Positions 44,375-55,935 of a DNA stretch of 64,000 nucleotides are shown here, one piece after another (position 1 is the stretch's first letter; each line of letters opens with the position of its first letter). The position numbers and the translations under genes are program-made. A model generated the notes under the pieces. The model saw only the letters and a program-made list of their open reading frames with translations. It searched no databases and was not told where the DNA came from. Source of the stretch: Ariolimax columbianus (lineage: Eukaryota; Mollusca; Gastropoda; Stylommatophora; Arionidae); assembly GCA_036924085.1 (NCBI GenBank), contig JAVGWX010000005.1:96462730-96526729 (forward strand), read 5' to 3'.

Positions 44375-45480
44375 GATGGAATCTTACCTCCCCCGTCCAT
44401 TCTCTAATCTTACCTCCCCTGTCCATCACCTAATCTTACCTCCCCCGTCCATCACCTAATCTTACCTCCCCTGTCCATCACCTAATATTACCTCTCCCGT
44501 CCATCACCTAATCTTACCTCCCCCGTCCATCCTCTAATCTTACCTCCCCTGTCCATCACCTAATCTTACCTCCCCCATCCATCACCTAATCTTACCTCCC
44601 CCGTCCATAACCTAATCTTACCTCCCCTGTCCATCAGCTAATATGACCTCCCCCGTCCATCACCTAATCTTACCTCCCCGGTCCATCACCTAATCTTACC
44701 TCGCACGTCCATTATCTAATCTTACCTCCAACGTCCATCACCTAATCTTACCTCCCACGTCCATACCTTAATCTTACCTCCCACATCCATCACCTAATCT
44801 TACCTCCCACGTCCATCACCTAATCTTACCTACCCCGTCCATCCTCTAATCTTACCTCCCCTGTCCATCACCTAATCTTACCTCCTCCGTCCATCACCTA
44901 ATCTTACCTCCCCTGTCCATCACCTAATATGACCTCCCCCGTCCATAACCTAATCTTACTTCTCACGTCCATCACCTAATCTTACCTCCCACGTCCATCA
45001 CCTAATCTTACCTCCCACGTCCATCATCTAAACTTACCTCTCACGTCCATCACCTAATCTTACCTCCCCCTCCATTAGCTAATCTAACCGCTCACGTCTA
45101 CCACCTAATCTTTCCTCCCACGTCCATTAGCTAATCTAACCGCTCACGTCTACCACCTAATCTTACCTCCCACGTCCATTAGCTAATCTAACCGCTCACG
45201 TCTACCACCTAATCTTACCTCCCACGTCCATTATCTAATCTACCCGCTCACGTCTACCACCTAATCTTACCTCCCACGTCCATTATCTAATATACCCGCT
45301 CACGTCTACCACCTAATCTTACCTCCCACGTCCATTATCTAATCTACCCGCTCACGTCTACCACCTAATCTTACCTCCCACGTCCATTATCTAATCTACC
45401 CGCTCACGTCTACCACATAATCTTACGTCCCACGTCCATTAGTCAATCTCACCGCCCACATCTATAATCTAATCTTACCT
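44375..45480. repeat. 26-bp minisatellite, about 42 units, with a 52-bp dimer zone
   Basis: Unit CACCTAATCTTACCTCCCCCGTCCAT (26 bp). From about 45075 to 45440 units alternate between two types (CTCACGTCTACCACCTAATC and TTACCTCCCACGTCCATTA), forming a 52-bp higher-order unit repeated six to seven times. Begins immediately at the truncated 5' end of the LINE. Confidence 0.95.
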
Positions 45481-45564
45481 TTTCTCATAATACATGTCCG
45501 CTTGAACAGCGACCAGGATGACAGCTGTCAACAGATACAACATAATTATGTCAGGATCACATTA

Positions 45565-45775
45565 GTACCTAATTAGCTTAGTGTTAGAGCACTGGCTTTC
45601 TACAGTAACTGGATGGTGCTCAGATCTCGTTACCAGCCAGCCCCATTCGATGCAGCTGTAAATAGCACACAATTTATTGTTATGAAGGAAAGGCAGCAAG
45701 AAAGGGAACTGGCCACCTCCACCTCATAAATAGCAATTGGGGCCTCGCACAGTGAAGTCTCTAACAGCACTGTAT
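45565..45775 (+). mobile_element. SINE family B copy
   Basis: A-box-like TTAGCTTAGTGTTAGAGCAC, decayed B-box region (CAGATCTCGTTACC), then GCAGCTGTAAATAGCA, AAAGGCAGCAAGAAAGGGAA and CTGGCCACCTCCACCTCA, matching the body at 16300-16375. Confidence 0.82.
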
Positions 45776-46010
45776 GATATGGAGCTTCATACCTCTATCA
45801 AGGTAAATGTAGTTTTGCCCTCCCCACTGCCCACCAGCACTCACATCATCCCCGTCAGCAGTGGTTGATATAGAGCTTCATACCTCTATCAATGTAAATG
45901 TAGTTTTGCCCTCCCCCCTGCCCACCACCACTCACATCATCCCCGTCAGCAGTGATTGATATGGAGCCACATACCTCTATCAAGATAAAGGCAGTAACCC
46001 CCCAAGGTGT
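45776..46010. repeat. 91-bp tandem repeat, about 2.5 copies
   Basis: Units begin TGATATGGAGC and contain CATACCTCTATCAAGGTAAA and CACTCACATCATCCCCGTCA. Immediately follows the SINE. Confidence 0.9.
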
Positions 46011-46134
46011 ATCCCCGCACACTGCTATCGCGGATGAAGTGTTTTGCAATTCATTTTACTAGATCTCTGTTGTATTCAAAGTAGGGTTGTCAGTTCTCTA
46101 TCACGATGTCTACCTTTCCATGACTGTATGTCAG

Positions 46135-46232
46135 GTACACTTTTACTAGACGGATAGATTGGAGCGTGTCGATGACGTTGGTCGACTCCTTGCCGTGATA
46201 CGAAATGCTCTACCATTGTGCTACTAAGGTGA
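46135..46232 (-). mobile_element. SINE family B fragment, inverse
   Basis: Minus-strand head TTAGTAGCACAATGGTAGAG (matches TTAGCACAATGGTAGAGC at 16.2 kb), decayed B-box, CATCGACACGCTCCAATC, and GTGTACCTGACATAC. Confidence 0.75.
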
Positions 46233-46980
46233 TAATAATAAGGACTTAGTTATTTTAAGAAATATTAAAAGATAATTATATCAGCAAAAAAGTGAAATTT
46301 ATCAACTGGTAGCAGCATCAATGAGGGGAATAATAGAAAGGCGAACATGAAAAATGAATCAAGGCTTGACAAGATGACAGCGAAATTAGAAATCATCTAA
46401 AGTTATGAAATACGAATTTCAAGTTTCGCTGTGAAGGGAATTGATCTTCGACATAACTCGTCGTGACACATAATAGTGATGACACAGACTGGCTGATATT
46501 CTGCTTGACGCAGTGGACATTTGATTGTGCAATAAACGGGTCGATAACGTCACACGGCAAGACACATGATGATAATGATTACAAGAATACGTGCTGGCTG
46601 AAATGTTGACTTGGTGACGTGTTGGAGATGGAAGGAAAGCGCGTGAGGAGGTCAGATTCAAATAACAAAAGTATATTGAAAGGTAACAAGAGAAATGTAG
46701 TGAGTCTAATCTGGAACAGGGAAAGAAAGTCACAGCAGAAAGATAGTGTATGCGTTTAGAAAAGATGCATACATTGTACAAACTTTTCAATAAAAAAATA
46801 GATTAGAATAGATTATTTGAAAAACATAATCACGGAGGACAGATAATGCGAGACAGAAATAACTGAAGCTGTTTCGGGATAGATAGAAAAACTAAGAATA
46901 GTAGAACGTACAAAGATGGCAGCAAAATATGTGAAGAAAAGCAATGGTCAAAATTTATTTTTGTAATGGTATTTTGTGCT
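46233..46980. other. Intergenic, no gene recognised
   Basis: AT-rich; ORF at 46419-46790 (minus) matches nothing known to me. Confidence 0.5.
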
Positions 46981-46983
46981 GTT

Positions 46984-47185
46984 AGGGGACCGCAGTAGCG
47001 CAGTTGTTAGTGAACTGGCTTCCCAGTAAGGAGATCAAGGTTCGATCCCCAGTTGGTGCGGGTTTTTTTTCTGATCGCAAGCCGGCTCCTGTGGTCGACC
47101 CAGCTAAATGGGTACCAGACAAAAACGTGGAAGTAAAGGCGGCAAGATGCTGACCACATCATCCCCTAAGTGCCTTGGGTTACAA
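46984..47185 (+). mobile_element. SINE family B-related copy with distinct head
   Basis: A-box TAGCGCAGTTGTTAGTGAAC and B-box AAGGTTCGATCCCCAG are well preserved and 40 bp apart, followed by a T-run. Body CCCAGCTAAATGGGTACCAG then GGCGGCAAGATGCTGACCAC ATCATCCCC corresponds to the shared SINE core of family B. Confidence 0.85.
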
Positions 47186-47314
47186 AATGATATGGGCCTA
47201 ACACCATATTTCCTATGCGCCGCTTCACGTGACGGGATCTTTCCTAGTGCTGTTAGGGTTTGTAAAATTAAACAAATACAGTCAATTGACGGAAGATACA
47301 AATATCAACGATTC

Positions 47315-47505
47315 GTCATCATCATTGTCATTACTACCATCATCACTATCGTTATCACCATTACTACCATCATCACTATCGTTATCATCATCATCATTAA
47401 TATCATCATCATAATCAATTTCAAAATGATTGTAATCATCATTATTATCACCCCCATCAATCCCATGATCTTCATCATTATTATAATGTCTCTATCACTC
47501 TAGAT
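47315..47505. repeat. (ATC)n/(ATT)n microsatellite
   Basis: Interrupted CATCATCACTATCGTTATCA units; two tandem 36-bp blocks are visible at 47331-47393. Confidence 0.9.
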
Positions 47506-48030
47506 ATCGGAGCATAAGTCCAACACTACAATTATTTGTCTCCTGACTAGCTTTTAGGTAATCCTGAAAATATTTGTTGGAAGCGTACTTTTAGTAGCAA
47601 TTATTTTTAAGAGGTACTAGTAACATTGCCAGAATCATACACAGCCTGCCCATGTCATTGCCAGGACAATGGTTAAGATCACAAAAAAGTGTCATACATG
47701 AATAAATATACAGTAACTCCAGATCTTTGGAATATTATGATTGATTCGTCGTGTCGCTCCAAGTCAAGCATAGCGATAACTCTATAATAACTGGCTCCTT
47801 TACAGGAATCCTGTATACAAACATTTGCAATGTTTGTTTCTATGCAACGACTTCATCCCATAAGGTTGCTAGTCCAATCCACAGACCTCTTTAAGTTTAC
47901 TTTTGCGACATCATTAGCAAGTCTTGATCTTTTCAACATAATTTTTACTTGAGTTATTACAAATTAATTTGCAGATATCATTTAAAAAAATGAGCAAATG
48001 AAATCAAATCCATCATGATTTGGAGACGGT
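47506..48030. other. Intergenic, nothing recognised
   Basis: No repeat or coding match. Confidence 0.5.
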
Positions 48031-48034
48031 ATAA

Positions 48035-48290
48035 AAGTATACTGATTGTTGCAGAAACAAACAAACTTTAATGGTACGGTCTAGTTTACAATACTGATTG
48101 TTGCAGAAACAAGCAAAACTGTAATGGTACGGTCTAGTCTAAAATACTGATTGTTGCAGAAACAAACAAACTTTAATGGTACGGTCTAGTTTACAATACT
48201 GATTATTGCAGAAACAAACAAACTTTAATGGTACGGTCTAGTCTAAAATACTGATTGTTGCAGAAACAAGCAACCCTCAATGGTACAGTC
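48035..48290. repeat. 52-bp minisatellite, about five copies
   Basis: Units contain ACTGATTGTTGCAGAAACAA and CTTTAATGGTACGGTCTAGT. The second and fourth copies share the variant TCTAAAATACTG, hinting at dimer duplication. Confidence 0.93.
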
Positions 48291-49225
48291 AAGTGTAAGA
48301 ATCAAAAGAGATGTCCAGCACTTTACTCATCGGACCAGCAACATGAATTTGAAGGACAATAAGACCTAACATACGCTGGACCGATAATATTCACAAGTTG
48401 GCCACATAAACTTAGAAAAAGAAGAATAAACTAAAAAGAAGAAGAAGAAGCACAAGAATATAAATGAAGATAAAAACGAACACCATGAAAGCAGCTGTGA
48501 CTAATTGTTTGGAAATTCGTTGAAGGTGTGTCAAAGTTCAGCTGTCTTATTTAACTAAGATGATCATTATTTTGGTTTTGCTTAAGCTTTTCTAACAAAG
48601 TAATATGCTAAATAATAGTAAAGACATATTAATTAGGACGAACTTAATATAAAATAGCTAAACATTTTAGCGATAGATGCACTTTTCTGTCAAACAATGA
48701 ACATAATCCGACATGTTTCCCATTGACATGTCTTCTTCGCGGGGTTTTCACAAAATAACATTTACCTGACACAACCAGGAACTGATTTAAAAATGATGAC
48801 GTCATTATCGGTAATACTTTCGTCTTTTTATCACTGTTGAGATAACAACTAGATTATCATAATTTATGGTCTTTCACATTCAAAAACTTTGTGCATTTGA
48901 AGACGAAAACTGGTGACCTTCTAATATATACCCAACTGTTCTGTATGATATTTGCGGTCAAAGAGCAACATTCTTTTACATTTAACCGGGATTTGTGAAA
49001 GCCCTAAACTTCAGTCCTGTTAGACTAGCAGTGACCATTTCACTTAACAGCAAGAATGTAAGCTATCAACGTTTGTGTAGACTAGGGGTCTCACACTGGA
49101 ACTGTACGGGCGCAGCTCGAGGTCAAGTTTAAGGATGAAAAAGTCACGTTAAGGACAAGTTATAGTGTCAAGGACATCGTGAGCACAAGGTCGACGGTTC
49201 AAACGTTACTTTAGAGTAAGTTTGA
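48291..49225. other. Intergenic, no gene recognised
   Basis: AT-rich, no coding or repeat match. Confidence 0.5.
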
Positions 49226-49234
49226 TGGTAGAGG

Positions 49235-49770
49235 GCAGATATAGTGGCTCATGGGTCGCGATAGGACAACATAAGATGACGGATCAATAGCGTTAAGACA
49301 ATATGTGATGGCTCGTGGGTCGCAATATGAAACATAAGATAACGGATCAGCAGCGTTAGGGCAATATGTGATGACTCGTGGGTCGCGATATGACAACATA
49401 AGATGACGGATCAGCAGCGTTAGGACAATATGTGATGGCTCGTGGGTCGCGATATGAAACATAAGCTGACGGATCAACAGCGTTAGTGCAATATGTGATC
49501 GCGCATGGGTCGCGAAAGGACAACATAAGATGACGGATCAGCAGCGTTAGGGCAATATGTGATTTCGCATGGGTCGCGATAGGACAACATAAGATCACGG
49601 ATCAGCAGCGTCAGGGCAATATGTGATTTCGCATGGGTCGCAATAGGACAAAATAAGATGACGTATCAGCAGCGTTAGGGCAATATATAATGGCTTGTTT
49701 GTCGGGATAGGACAACATAACATGACGGATCAACAGCGTTAGGACAATAAGTGTTCGCTCATGGGCGACG
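49235..49770. repeat. 62-64 bp minisatellite
   Basis: About eight to nine copies with landmarks ACATAAGATGACGGATCAGC, AGCGTTAGGGCAATATGTGA and GCATGGGTCGCGATAGG. Directly upstream of the next LINE. Confidence 0.93.
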
Positions 49771-49794
49771 TTATAACAACAAATGATTGCTGAT

Positions 49795-52700
49795 CGGACC
49801 GCGTTAGAGAAGTCATCGGAGCAGACCCCGCCCTTTTATGTCGTCTTCATTGACCTGACAAAGGCATTTGAATTTGATTAGTAGGGATAGGAACTTCAAA
49901 ATCCTCTCTAAAATATATGTGTAAACAAACTGCTATGACTAATAATATCGTTCCATAAGGATATGACAGGAACAGTTCAATTTAATGGTAGTAAATCACA
50001 ACTATTTAGCATTCGCAGTGCTGTTAAGCAGGGATGTGGTCTTGCGCCAACACAGTTAGGAATCTTTTGTTTTGCTCTGTTATGAAACAAGCATTTGGTA
50101 ACTCAAAAGAAGGAATTTGTCTGCACGCTAGGTCGGATGACCCGCTATTTAACCTTGCAAGCCTCAAGGCATAAACGAAGATTAGGGAGATCACCATTAG
50201 GCACTTTCTTTTCGCTGATGATGCTCCAATTGTCACCCGCAGTCAGTATGACAGATCGCTTCTTTCAGACATGCAAAGATTTGTGTCCCACAATACGTCT
50301 CAACAAAACAATTGTGCTGGGCCAAAGGAAGTAGATGCCAAGCCAAGTATTAGCATTGCTAATTATGAACCGGCAACTGTGCACCAATTCACATACCTGG
50401 AATCTCTCATCAACGCTCTCTCTAGGTGCTGAAATAATAGATAGTCCCATTGGCAAAGATGCTGCTACATTTGCTTGTCTCACAACACGTGTTTGGAAAA
50501 ACTAGAAACTGACAATAAAAACCAAGGCCGTGGTGTACAGTGTGTAACGTCTGCACACTTCTATATGGCAGCGAGGCTTGGAAAACCTATGCCAAACAAT
50601 GGCACAGACTTAGCACACTTCTATATGGCAGCGAGGCTTGGAAAACCTATGCCAAACAATGGCACAGACTTAGCACACTTCTATATGGCAGCGAGGCTTG
50701 GAAAACCTATGCCAAACAATGGCACAGACTTAGCACACTTCTATATGGCAGCGAGGCTTGGAAAACCTATGCCAAACAATGGCACAGACTTGGCACACTT
50801 CTATATGGCAGCGAGGCTTGGAAAACCTATGCCAAACAATGGCACAGACTTAGCACACTTCTATATGGCAGCGAGGCTTGGAAAACCTATGCCAAACAAG
50901 GGCACAGACTTAGCACACTTCTATATGGCAGCGAGGCTTGGAAAACCTATGCCAAACAATGGCACAGACTTAGCACACTTCTATATGGCAGCGAGGCTTG
51001 GAAAACCTATGCCAAACAATGGCACAGACTTAGCACACTTCTATATGGCAGCGAGGCCTGGAAAACCTATGCCAAACAATGGCACAGACTTGGCACACTT
51101 CTATATGGCAGCGAGGCTTGGAAAACCTATGCCAAACAATGGCACAGACTTAGCACACTTCTATATGGCAGCGAGGCTTGGAAAACCTATGCCAAACAAT
51201 GGCACAGACTTAGCACACTTCTATATGGCAGCGAGGCTTGGAAAACCTATGCCAAACAATGGCACAGACTTAGCATACTTCTATATGGCAGCGAGGCTTG
51301 GAAAACCTATGCCAAACAATGGCACAGACTTGGCACACTTCTATATGGCAGCGAGGCTTGGAAAACCTATGCCAAACAATGGCACAGACTTAGCACACTT
51401 CTATATGGCAGCGAGGCTTGGAAAACCTATGCCAAACAAGGGCACAGACTTAGCACACTTCTATATGGCAGCGAGGCTTGGAAAACCTATGCCAAACAAT
51501 GGCACAGACTTAGCACACTTCTATATGGCAGCGAGGCTTGGAAAACCTATGCCAAACAATGGCACAGACTTAGCACACTTCTATATGGCAGCGAGGCCTG
51601 GAAAACCTATGCCAAACAATGGCACAGACTTGGCACACTTCTATATGGCAGCGAGGCTTGGAAAACCTATGCCAAACAATGGCACAGACTTAGCACACTT
51701 CTATATGGCAGCGAGGCTTGGAAAACCTATGCCAAACAATGGCACAGACTTAGCACACTTCTCTATGGCAGCGAGGCTTGGAAAACCTATGCCAAACAAG
51801 GGCACAGACTTAGCACACTTCTATATGGCAGCGAGGCTTGGAAAACCTATGCCAAACAATGGCACAGACTTAGCACACTTCTATATGGCAGCGAGGCTTG
51901 GAAAACCTATGCCAAACAATGGCACAGACTTAGCACACTTCTATATGGCAGCGAGGCTTGGAAAACCTATGCCAAACAATGGCACAGACTTAGCACACTT
52001 CTATATAGCAGCGAGGCTTGGAAAACCTATGCCAAACAATGGCACAGACTTAGCACACTTCTATATGGCAGCGAGGCTTGGAAAACCTATGCCAAACAAG
52101 GGCACAGACTTGGCACACTTCTATATGGCAGCGAGGCTTGGAAAACCTATGCCAAACAATGGCACAGACTTAGCACACTTCTATATGGCAGCGAGGCTTG
52201 GAAAACCTATGCCAAACAATGGCACAGACTTAGCACACTTCTATATGGCAGCGAGGCTTGGAAAACCTATGCCAAACAATGGCACAGACTTAGCACACTT
52301 CTATATAGCAGCGAGGCTTGGAAAACCTATGCCAAACAATGGCACAGACGTAGCACACTTCTATATGGCAGCGAGGCTTGGAAAACCTATGCCAAACAAG
52401 GGCACAGACTTAGCACACTTCTATATGGCAGCGAGGCTTGGAAAACCTATGCCAAACAATGGCACAGACTTAGCACACTTCTATATGGCAGCGAGGCTTG
52501 GAAAACCTATGCCAAACAATGGCACAGACTTAGCACCTTCCTTCTACGGCGCCATTCTTAGAATTACACGGAGGAAAAGAGAGACAAATGCAGATGTGCA
52601 CTTTCGCACCGGTCTCCCAAGCATGTGCACTCTCTTTAGGCTTGGTCATGTTCGTCGCATGGAAGATAGTCACATTGCTAAAGATATTCTCTATGGACAG

Positions 52701-52960
52701 TTGGCGGATGGCAAAAGAACAGTCGACCAACGACAATTGAGGTTACAAATTGTATGTAAGTGTGATATGAAGGCCCTGGACATGAGTTCGACATTCTGTT
52801 AAGACGAAGTTTTCTTCCATGTGGAGATGTGTCCTGAAGGGCCACTTCACACATGGTGAGGAGAGGTGAAAAGACAACGTCGCAAAGAGAAAGACAAGAA
52901 TGCCGGATAAGTACAGTGTATATCTTTTTTGTTTATCTCTCCAAGTTATCTTCCTATTGT
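49795..52960 (+). mobile_element. LINE with giant internal 60-bp expansion
   Basis: Broken + strand frames give PFYVVFIDLTKAFE (near 49830-49872, RT first Asp block), MTGTVQFNGSKSQLFSIRSA then VKQGCGLAPTQLGIFCFALL (49966-50083), a degenerate palm region FFSLMMLQLSPAV (near 50205, expected FADDAA), TCKDLCPTIRLNKTIVLGQ (50270-50330), FTYLES-like LSLGAEIIDSPIGKDAATFA (50420-50475), LTTRVWKN, and TLLYGSEAWKTYAKQWHRLS, which is the unit amplified about 33 times. After the array: RITRRKRETNADVHFRTGLP, SMCTLFRLGHVRRMEDSHIA and KDILYGQLADGKRTV (52560-52725), the normal RT C-terminus. So one element, interrupted only by internal tandem growth. Inactive. Confidence 0.94.
50554..52536. repeat. 60-bp x33 tandem array with nested higher-order repeats
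   Basis: 33 near-identical units of exactly 60 bp (CACTTCTATATGGCAGCGAG, GCTTGGAAAACCTATGCCAA, ACAATGGCACAGACTTAGCA). Diagnostic variants recur with fixed spacing: TTGGCAC at 50790, 51090, 51330 and 51630, AACAAGG at 50898 and 51438, and GAGGCCTGG at 51055 and 51595 repeat at 540 bp (nine units). In the right third AACAAGG (51798, 52098, 52398) and TATATAGCAG (52002, 52302) repeat at 300 bp (five units). Two reading frames stay open throughout (775 and 673 codons). Confidence 0.98.
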
Positions 52961-52974
52961 CAGCCATGACTAAA

Positions 52975-53130
52975 ACGGACAACTGTAGTCAATCATAACT
53001 GAAACAGGCAACTATAGTCAATCATGACTGAAACGGGCAACTATAGTCAATCATTACTGAAACGGGCAACTATAGTCAATGATTGAAACGGGCAACTATA
53101 GTCAATCATGACTGAAACGGGCAACTATAG
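52975..53130. repeat. 29-bp minisatellite, five copies
   Basis: AACTATAGTCAATCATGACTGAAACGGGC-type units with one 22-bp shortened copy. A related AGTCAGTCATGACTGAAA motif recurs at 55028, 55313 and 55362. Confidence 0.92.
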
Positions 53131-53455
53131 AAGACGAACGAAGAAGCAGAAGGAGAAGCTTCGTTCAGATCCTTGCCATAACATACGAGAAGGAAATCTC
53201 AAATGTGAACAAGTAACATACAATCCACCAGAGCATTGTATCACATACAGTCCTGCTGATAATTGCAACAAACGTAAAATACAATAGTGCGCTCACGACC
53301 ATTTTCTCATCGGAAAAATCCAAGAGTGAGAGAAAAAAAATGGAAGACCACACATGACCTGGGAATACCTAGACAGAGACAGAAACAATGCCTTGGGAGT
53401 GACCGATAGAAAGAATCAATTGATAATGTAGTGAGTTGGTATACCCCAACAACCG
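53131..53455. other. Intergenic, nothing recognised
   Basis: No coding match. Confidence 0.5.
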
Positions 53456-53690
53456 AAAAAGCCTTGAGAAAAAGACGAAGAAAAAGACAAAGAAGAAGAG
53501 GAGTAAGAAAAATAGAAGAATAAGAACAACAACAACATGAAGTAGGAGAAGAAAAGAAGGAGAAGAAGAAAAAGAAGAAGAAAAAATAGAAAAAGAAGAA
53601 GAAGGAGAAGACGAAGAAGAGACAATAACTTGTAGGAATGTATGGGAAACGGTATTAATGATGATGATGATGATAATGATGAAAAGACTT
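53456..53690. repeat. (GAA)n-rich tract with (GAT)n end
   Basis: Strongly purine-biased AAGAAGAAGG over about 170 bp, ending in GATGATGATGATGATAATG. The minus-strand Leu/Phe/Ser ORF is an artefact. Confidence 0.9.
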
Positions 53691-54536
53691 CGAAAACCAC
53701 ATTATTTCAGAAACGCTGACGAAAACTAAACTGACACAGAAATAGTTGATGACCTTTGGTAAACCCTGGCACAGGCAACATGTTTGTGTGAAAATGTTAA
53801 GTCCGAGTGACGTCCCTGCAGGTGACTTCCATATAGACGTGATGAAAGTTGAATTTGGCTGTGAAGTTTTCCCTTGTAAATGTTCGACTTTCTCGAGTGC
53901 AGTTGTAGAACGATGAATGCAAGGATTTTCTACAGCTGGATGTGTCAGGTCGAATGGTGCAGTAGTCGCAGGCTGTTTGTAGACTACTTCACATTTTTTG
54001 CTTCAAAAGAATATTAATCAACGGGCAAAACGAAAAGAAATAGGAAACGTGGTCATGTTTTTTTGTTCTGTTTTGGTTTGTTGTTGTGTTAGTTGCAGAA
54101 GATGATTGAGCAAAATTGATGGTGTTAAGATTGTGTACGTCCTTTTCAATTACATATAACGCTTGATTATTTTCGGTGTTCATTTAGTGTTTTATGATAT
54201 TGTAACCAGCTTGAGGCCCCAATACGAGTCGATACTGTTAAAGTAGGGTATGTCTTTGGGGCTGGTCTAGGTTGCTGTGTTTTGTGTCCATTACGCTGGA
54301 GAAAGATTGAGTATGTGTTTGAATGTGCCAGATTGGTTGGTCTACAGTATAGTTATGTTAATGGAGTTACGTCTCGTTTAACCAACGTTTAGATTGGATA
54401 TTAAACTATTATGTAAAGTCTGATTGGTGTCCAATCTAATAGTGACACTCTTCTTTCAAATTGGTTGATGGTTAATGTTTTCTATAATAGAGGCGTACTG
54501 CTGGGATGAAGATAGTGATTTCTTTTACTTCATAAA
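53691..54536. other. Intergenic, no gene recognised
   Basis: No coding or repeat match. Confidence 0.5.
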
Positions 54537-54697
54537 CATCAGGGCCTTAGTGCAGTCATGTGTTTGGACTTCAGGCTAGGTAAATCACAGACATCAAGGT
54601 CTTAGTGCAGTCATGTGTTTGGACTTCAGGCTAGGTAAATCACAGACATCAAGGCCTTAGTGCAGTCATGTGTTTGGACTTCAGGCTAGGTAAATCA
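54537..54697. repeat. 55-bp tandem repeat, three copies
   Basis: Starts at 54537, 54592 and 54647; units contain CTTAGTGCAGTCATGTGTTT and GGACTTCAGGCTAGGTAAAT, almost identical. Confidence 0.95.
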
Positions 54698-55060
54698 TTG
54701 CTGTTGTGTTGAAAATCAAATTCCAACACAAATATTGAAGCCGCTACTTTATGTGGTGCATATTCAAGGGAAAAGCTTATAGAGTAAACACTGAGGAAAA
54801 ATGTGATCATCGCTATTCCAGCAACTCCTGTGAAATCAGTGATTTCAGGATGTATCGACTTGGATCACTTATTTATGTGATGCATAGGTAACTGTTCTTC
54901 ATATAAACATGCCAAAAATGAGCTCATTACCGATGCCTTCCATCTTCACCCTAAAACGCGGTCAAGTAATACAACAACACTGTAAGGAAAAATAAAACCA
55001 GAAACCATGTAGAGAGTTGCTAGTCAGTCATGACTTTTTTTAAACTTTTAAGCGGGGGTT
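54698..55060. other. Intergenic, nothing recognised
   Basis: No coding or repeat match. Confidence 0.5.
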
Positions 55061-55064
55061 CGAC

Positions 55065-55265
55065 TTCATTGCCTCTGGTTTTTTTCCCATTTTAGCTCTC
55101 ATCTGTCGAGAGCATTGCACAAAGCACAAACTCCGTAGCTCCAGCGATGAACCTAGAGATCTCCGGAAAAAATAGACATCATGAACCCACAGTCGCAGCT
55201 CGAAATCGAACCCCGACTGTCTGAACACGAGGCAAACGGCTTGACCACTTCGCCAAAGAGACCCC
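55065..55265 (-). mobile_element. Possible tRNA-derived SINE, separate family
   Basis: Minus-strand head TTTGGCGAAGTGGTCAAGCC (A-box-like, resembling a Ser/Leu-type tRNA) and B-box-like GGGGTTCGATTTCGAGC, followed by an unrelated body. No second copy in the window. Confidence 0.5.
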
Positions 55266-55299
55266 AATGACTGAAAGGGGGTAATACTACAAGGGCGAT

Positions 55300-55400
55300 T
55301 TTTCCTATAGTCAGTCATGACTGAAAAGAGCTACTACTACAAAGGTGTATTATCCCATAGTCAATCATGACTGGAAGTGGCTACTACTACTACAAGAACG
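55300..55400. repeat. Two-copy repeat around AGTCA(G/A)TCATGACTG palindrome
   Basis: Two 50-55 bp units each carry a palindromic GTCA.TCATGACTG and GCTACTACTAC; the palindrome is shared with the 29-bp array at 52975-53130. Confidence 0.7.
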
Positions 55401-55449
55401 AATCATACCATCGACAGTCTTGACCTAAATGGTTACTTACTTATGTTTT

Positions 55450-55695
55450 TCCATTTTTTTTCTCTTTTAACTCTCGCCTTATTTCCCTATTCCCCAAGGC
55501 GGTGTGCGTTTTTTGTTTTGAGCCTGTCGGCCCAGTGCATCCAACTTCAGCATGCATTTTATGTACGGGTCTTGCTTTCTCCTGCATTTTCTAAGGGTTT
55601 GCTTCCCCGGGGTAACGGCCGGTACTGTGATGGGAATCGAACCCAGCACCTTTTGGTTGTGAGGCGTGTCACTTAACCACTATCCCACGCCGTCC
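55450..55695 (-). mobile_element. SINE family A, inverse full-length copy
   Basis: Minus-strand reading: GGGACGGCGTGGGATAGTGG TTAAGTGACACG head, B-box GGGTTCGATTCCC, then GGGGAAGCAAACCCTTAGAA, GGAGAAAGCAAGACCC, AAGTTGGATGCACTGGGC and CCGACAGGCTCAAAACAAAA. This copy keeps the best B-box of the three. A-rich tail at 55440-55455. Confidence 0.93.
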
Positions 55696-55825
55696 CATAT
55701 TGATATGTTTGACGAAGACTGTTTTTGTATGTAGATTGTCAATCTTGATACAGACAAATTCATAATCGAATGTTCTTAATATTTGTGCAAACGATACCTG
55801 AGTTCAAATATTTGTGAAGTATTGT

Positions 55826-55935
55826 TAGAGTTCGCGATAGTCGAGAAGGGGCTGGTCTCCCAAGAAACGAACGAAAGCGCGACACGGTGGGTGTTCAAAT
55901 CTTGCGTGCTTCCAGTGGTCCCTGGTCTATTGGAA
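55826..55935 (+). mobile_element. SINE family C head fragment
   Basis: Resembles the first 110 bp of the 56815 copy: GTTCGCGATAGTCGAGAAGG, ACGGTGGGTGTTCAAATCTTG (B-box region) and GTGGTCCCTGGTCT. Diverged and 3' truncated. Confidence 0.6.

Noticed and set aside
50475..52802. ORFs of 775 and 673 codons on the + strand as giant repeat proteins
   Set aside because: Both are frames through the 60-bp LINE-derived array. Their flanks are disrupted LINE RT, no independent start or promoter is visible, and two overlapping frames stay open simply because the unit is divisible by three and lacks stops.
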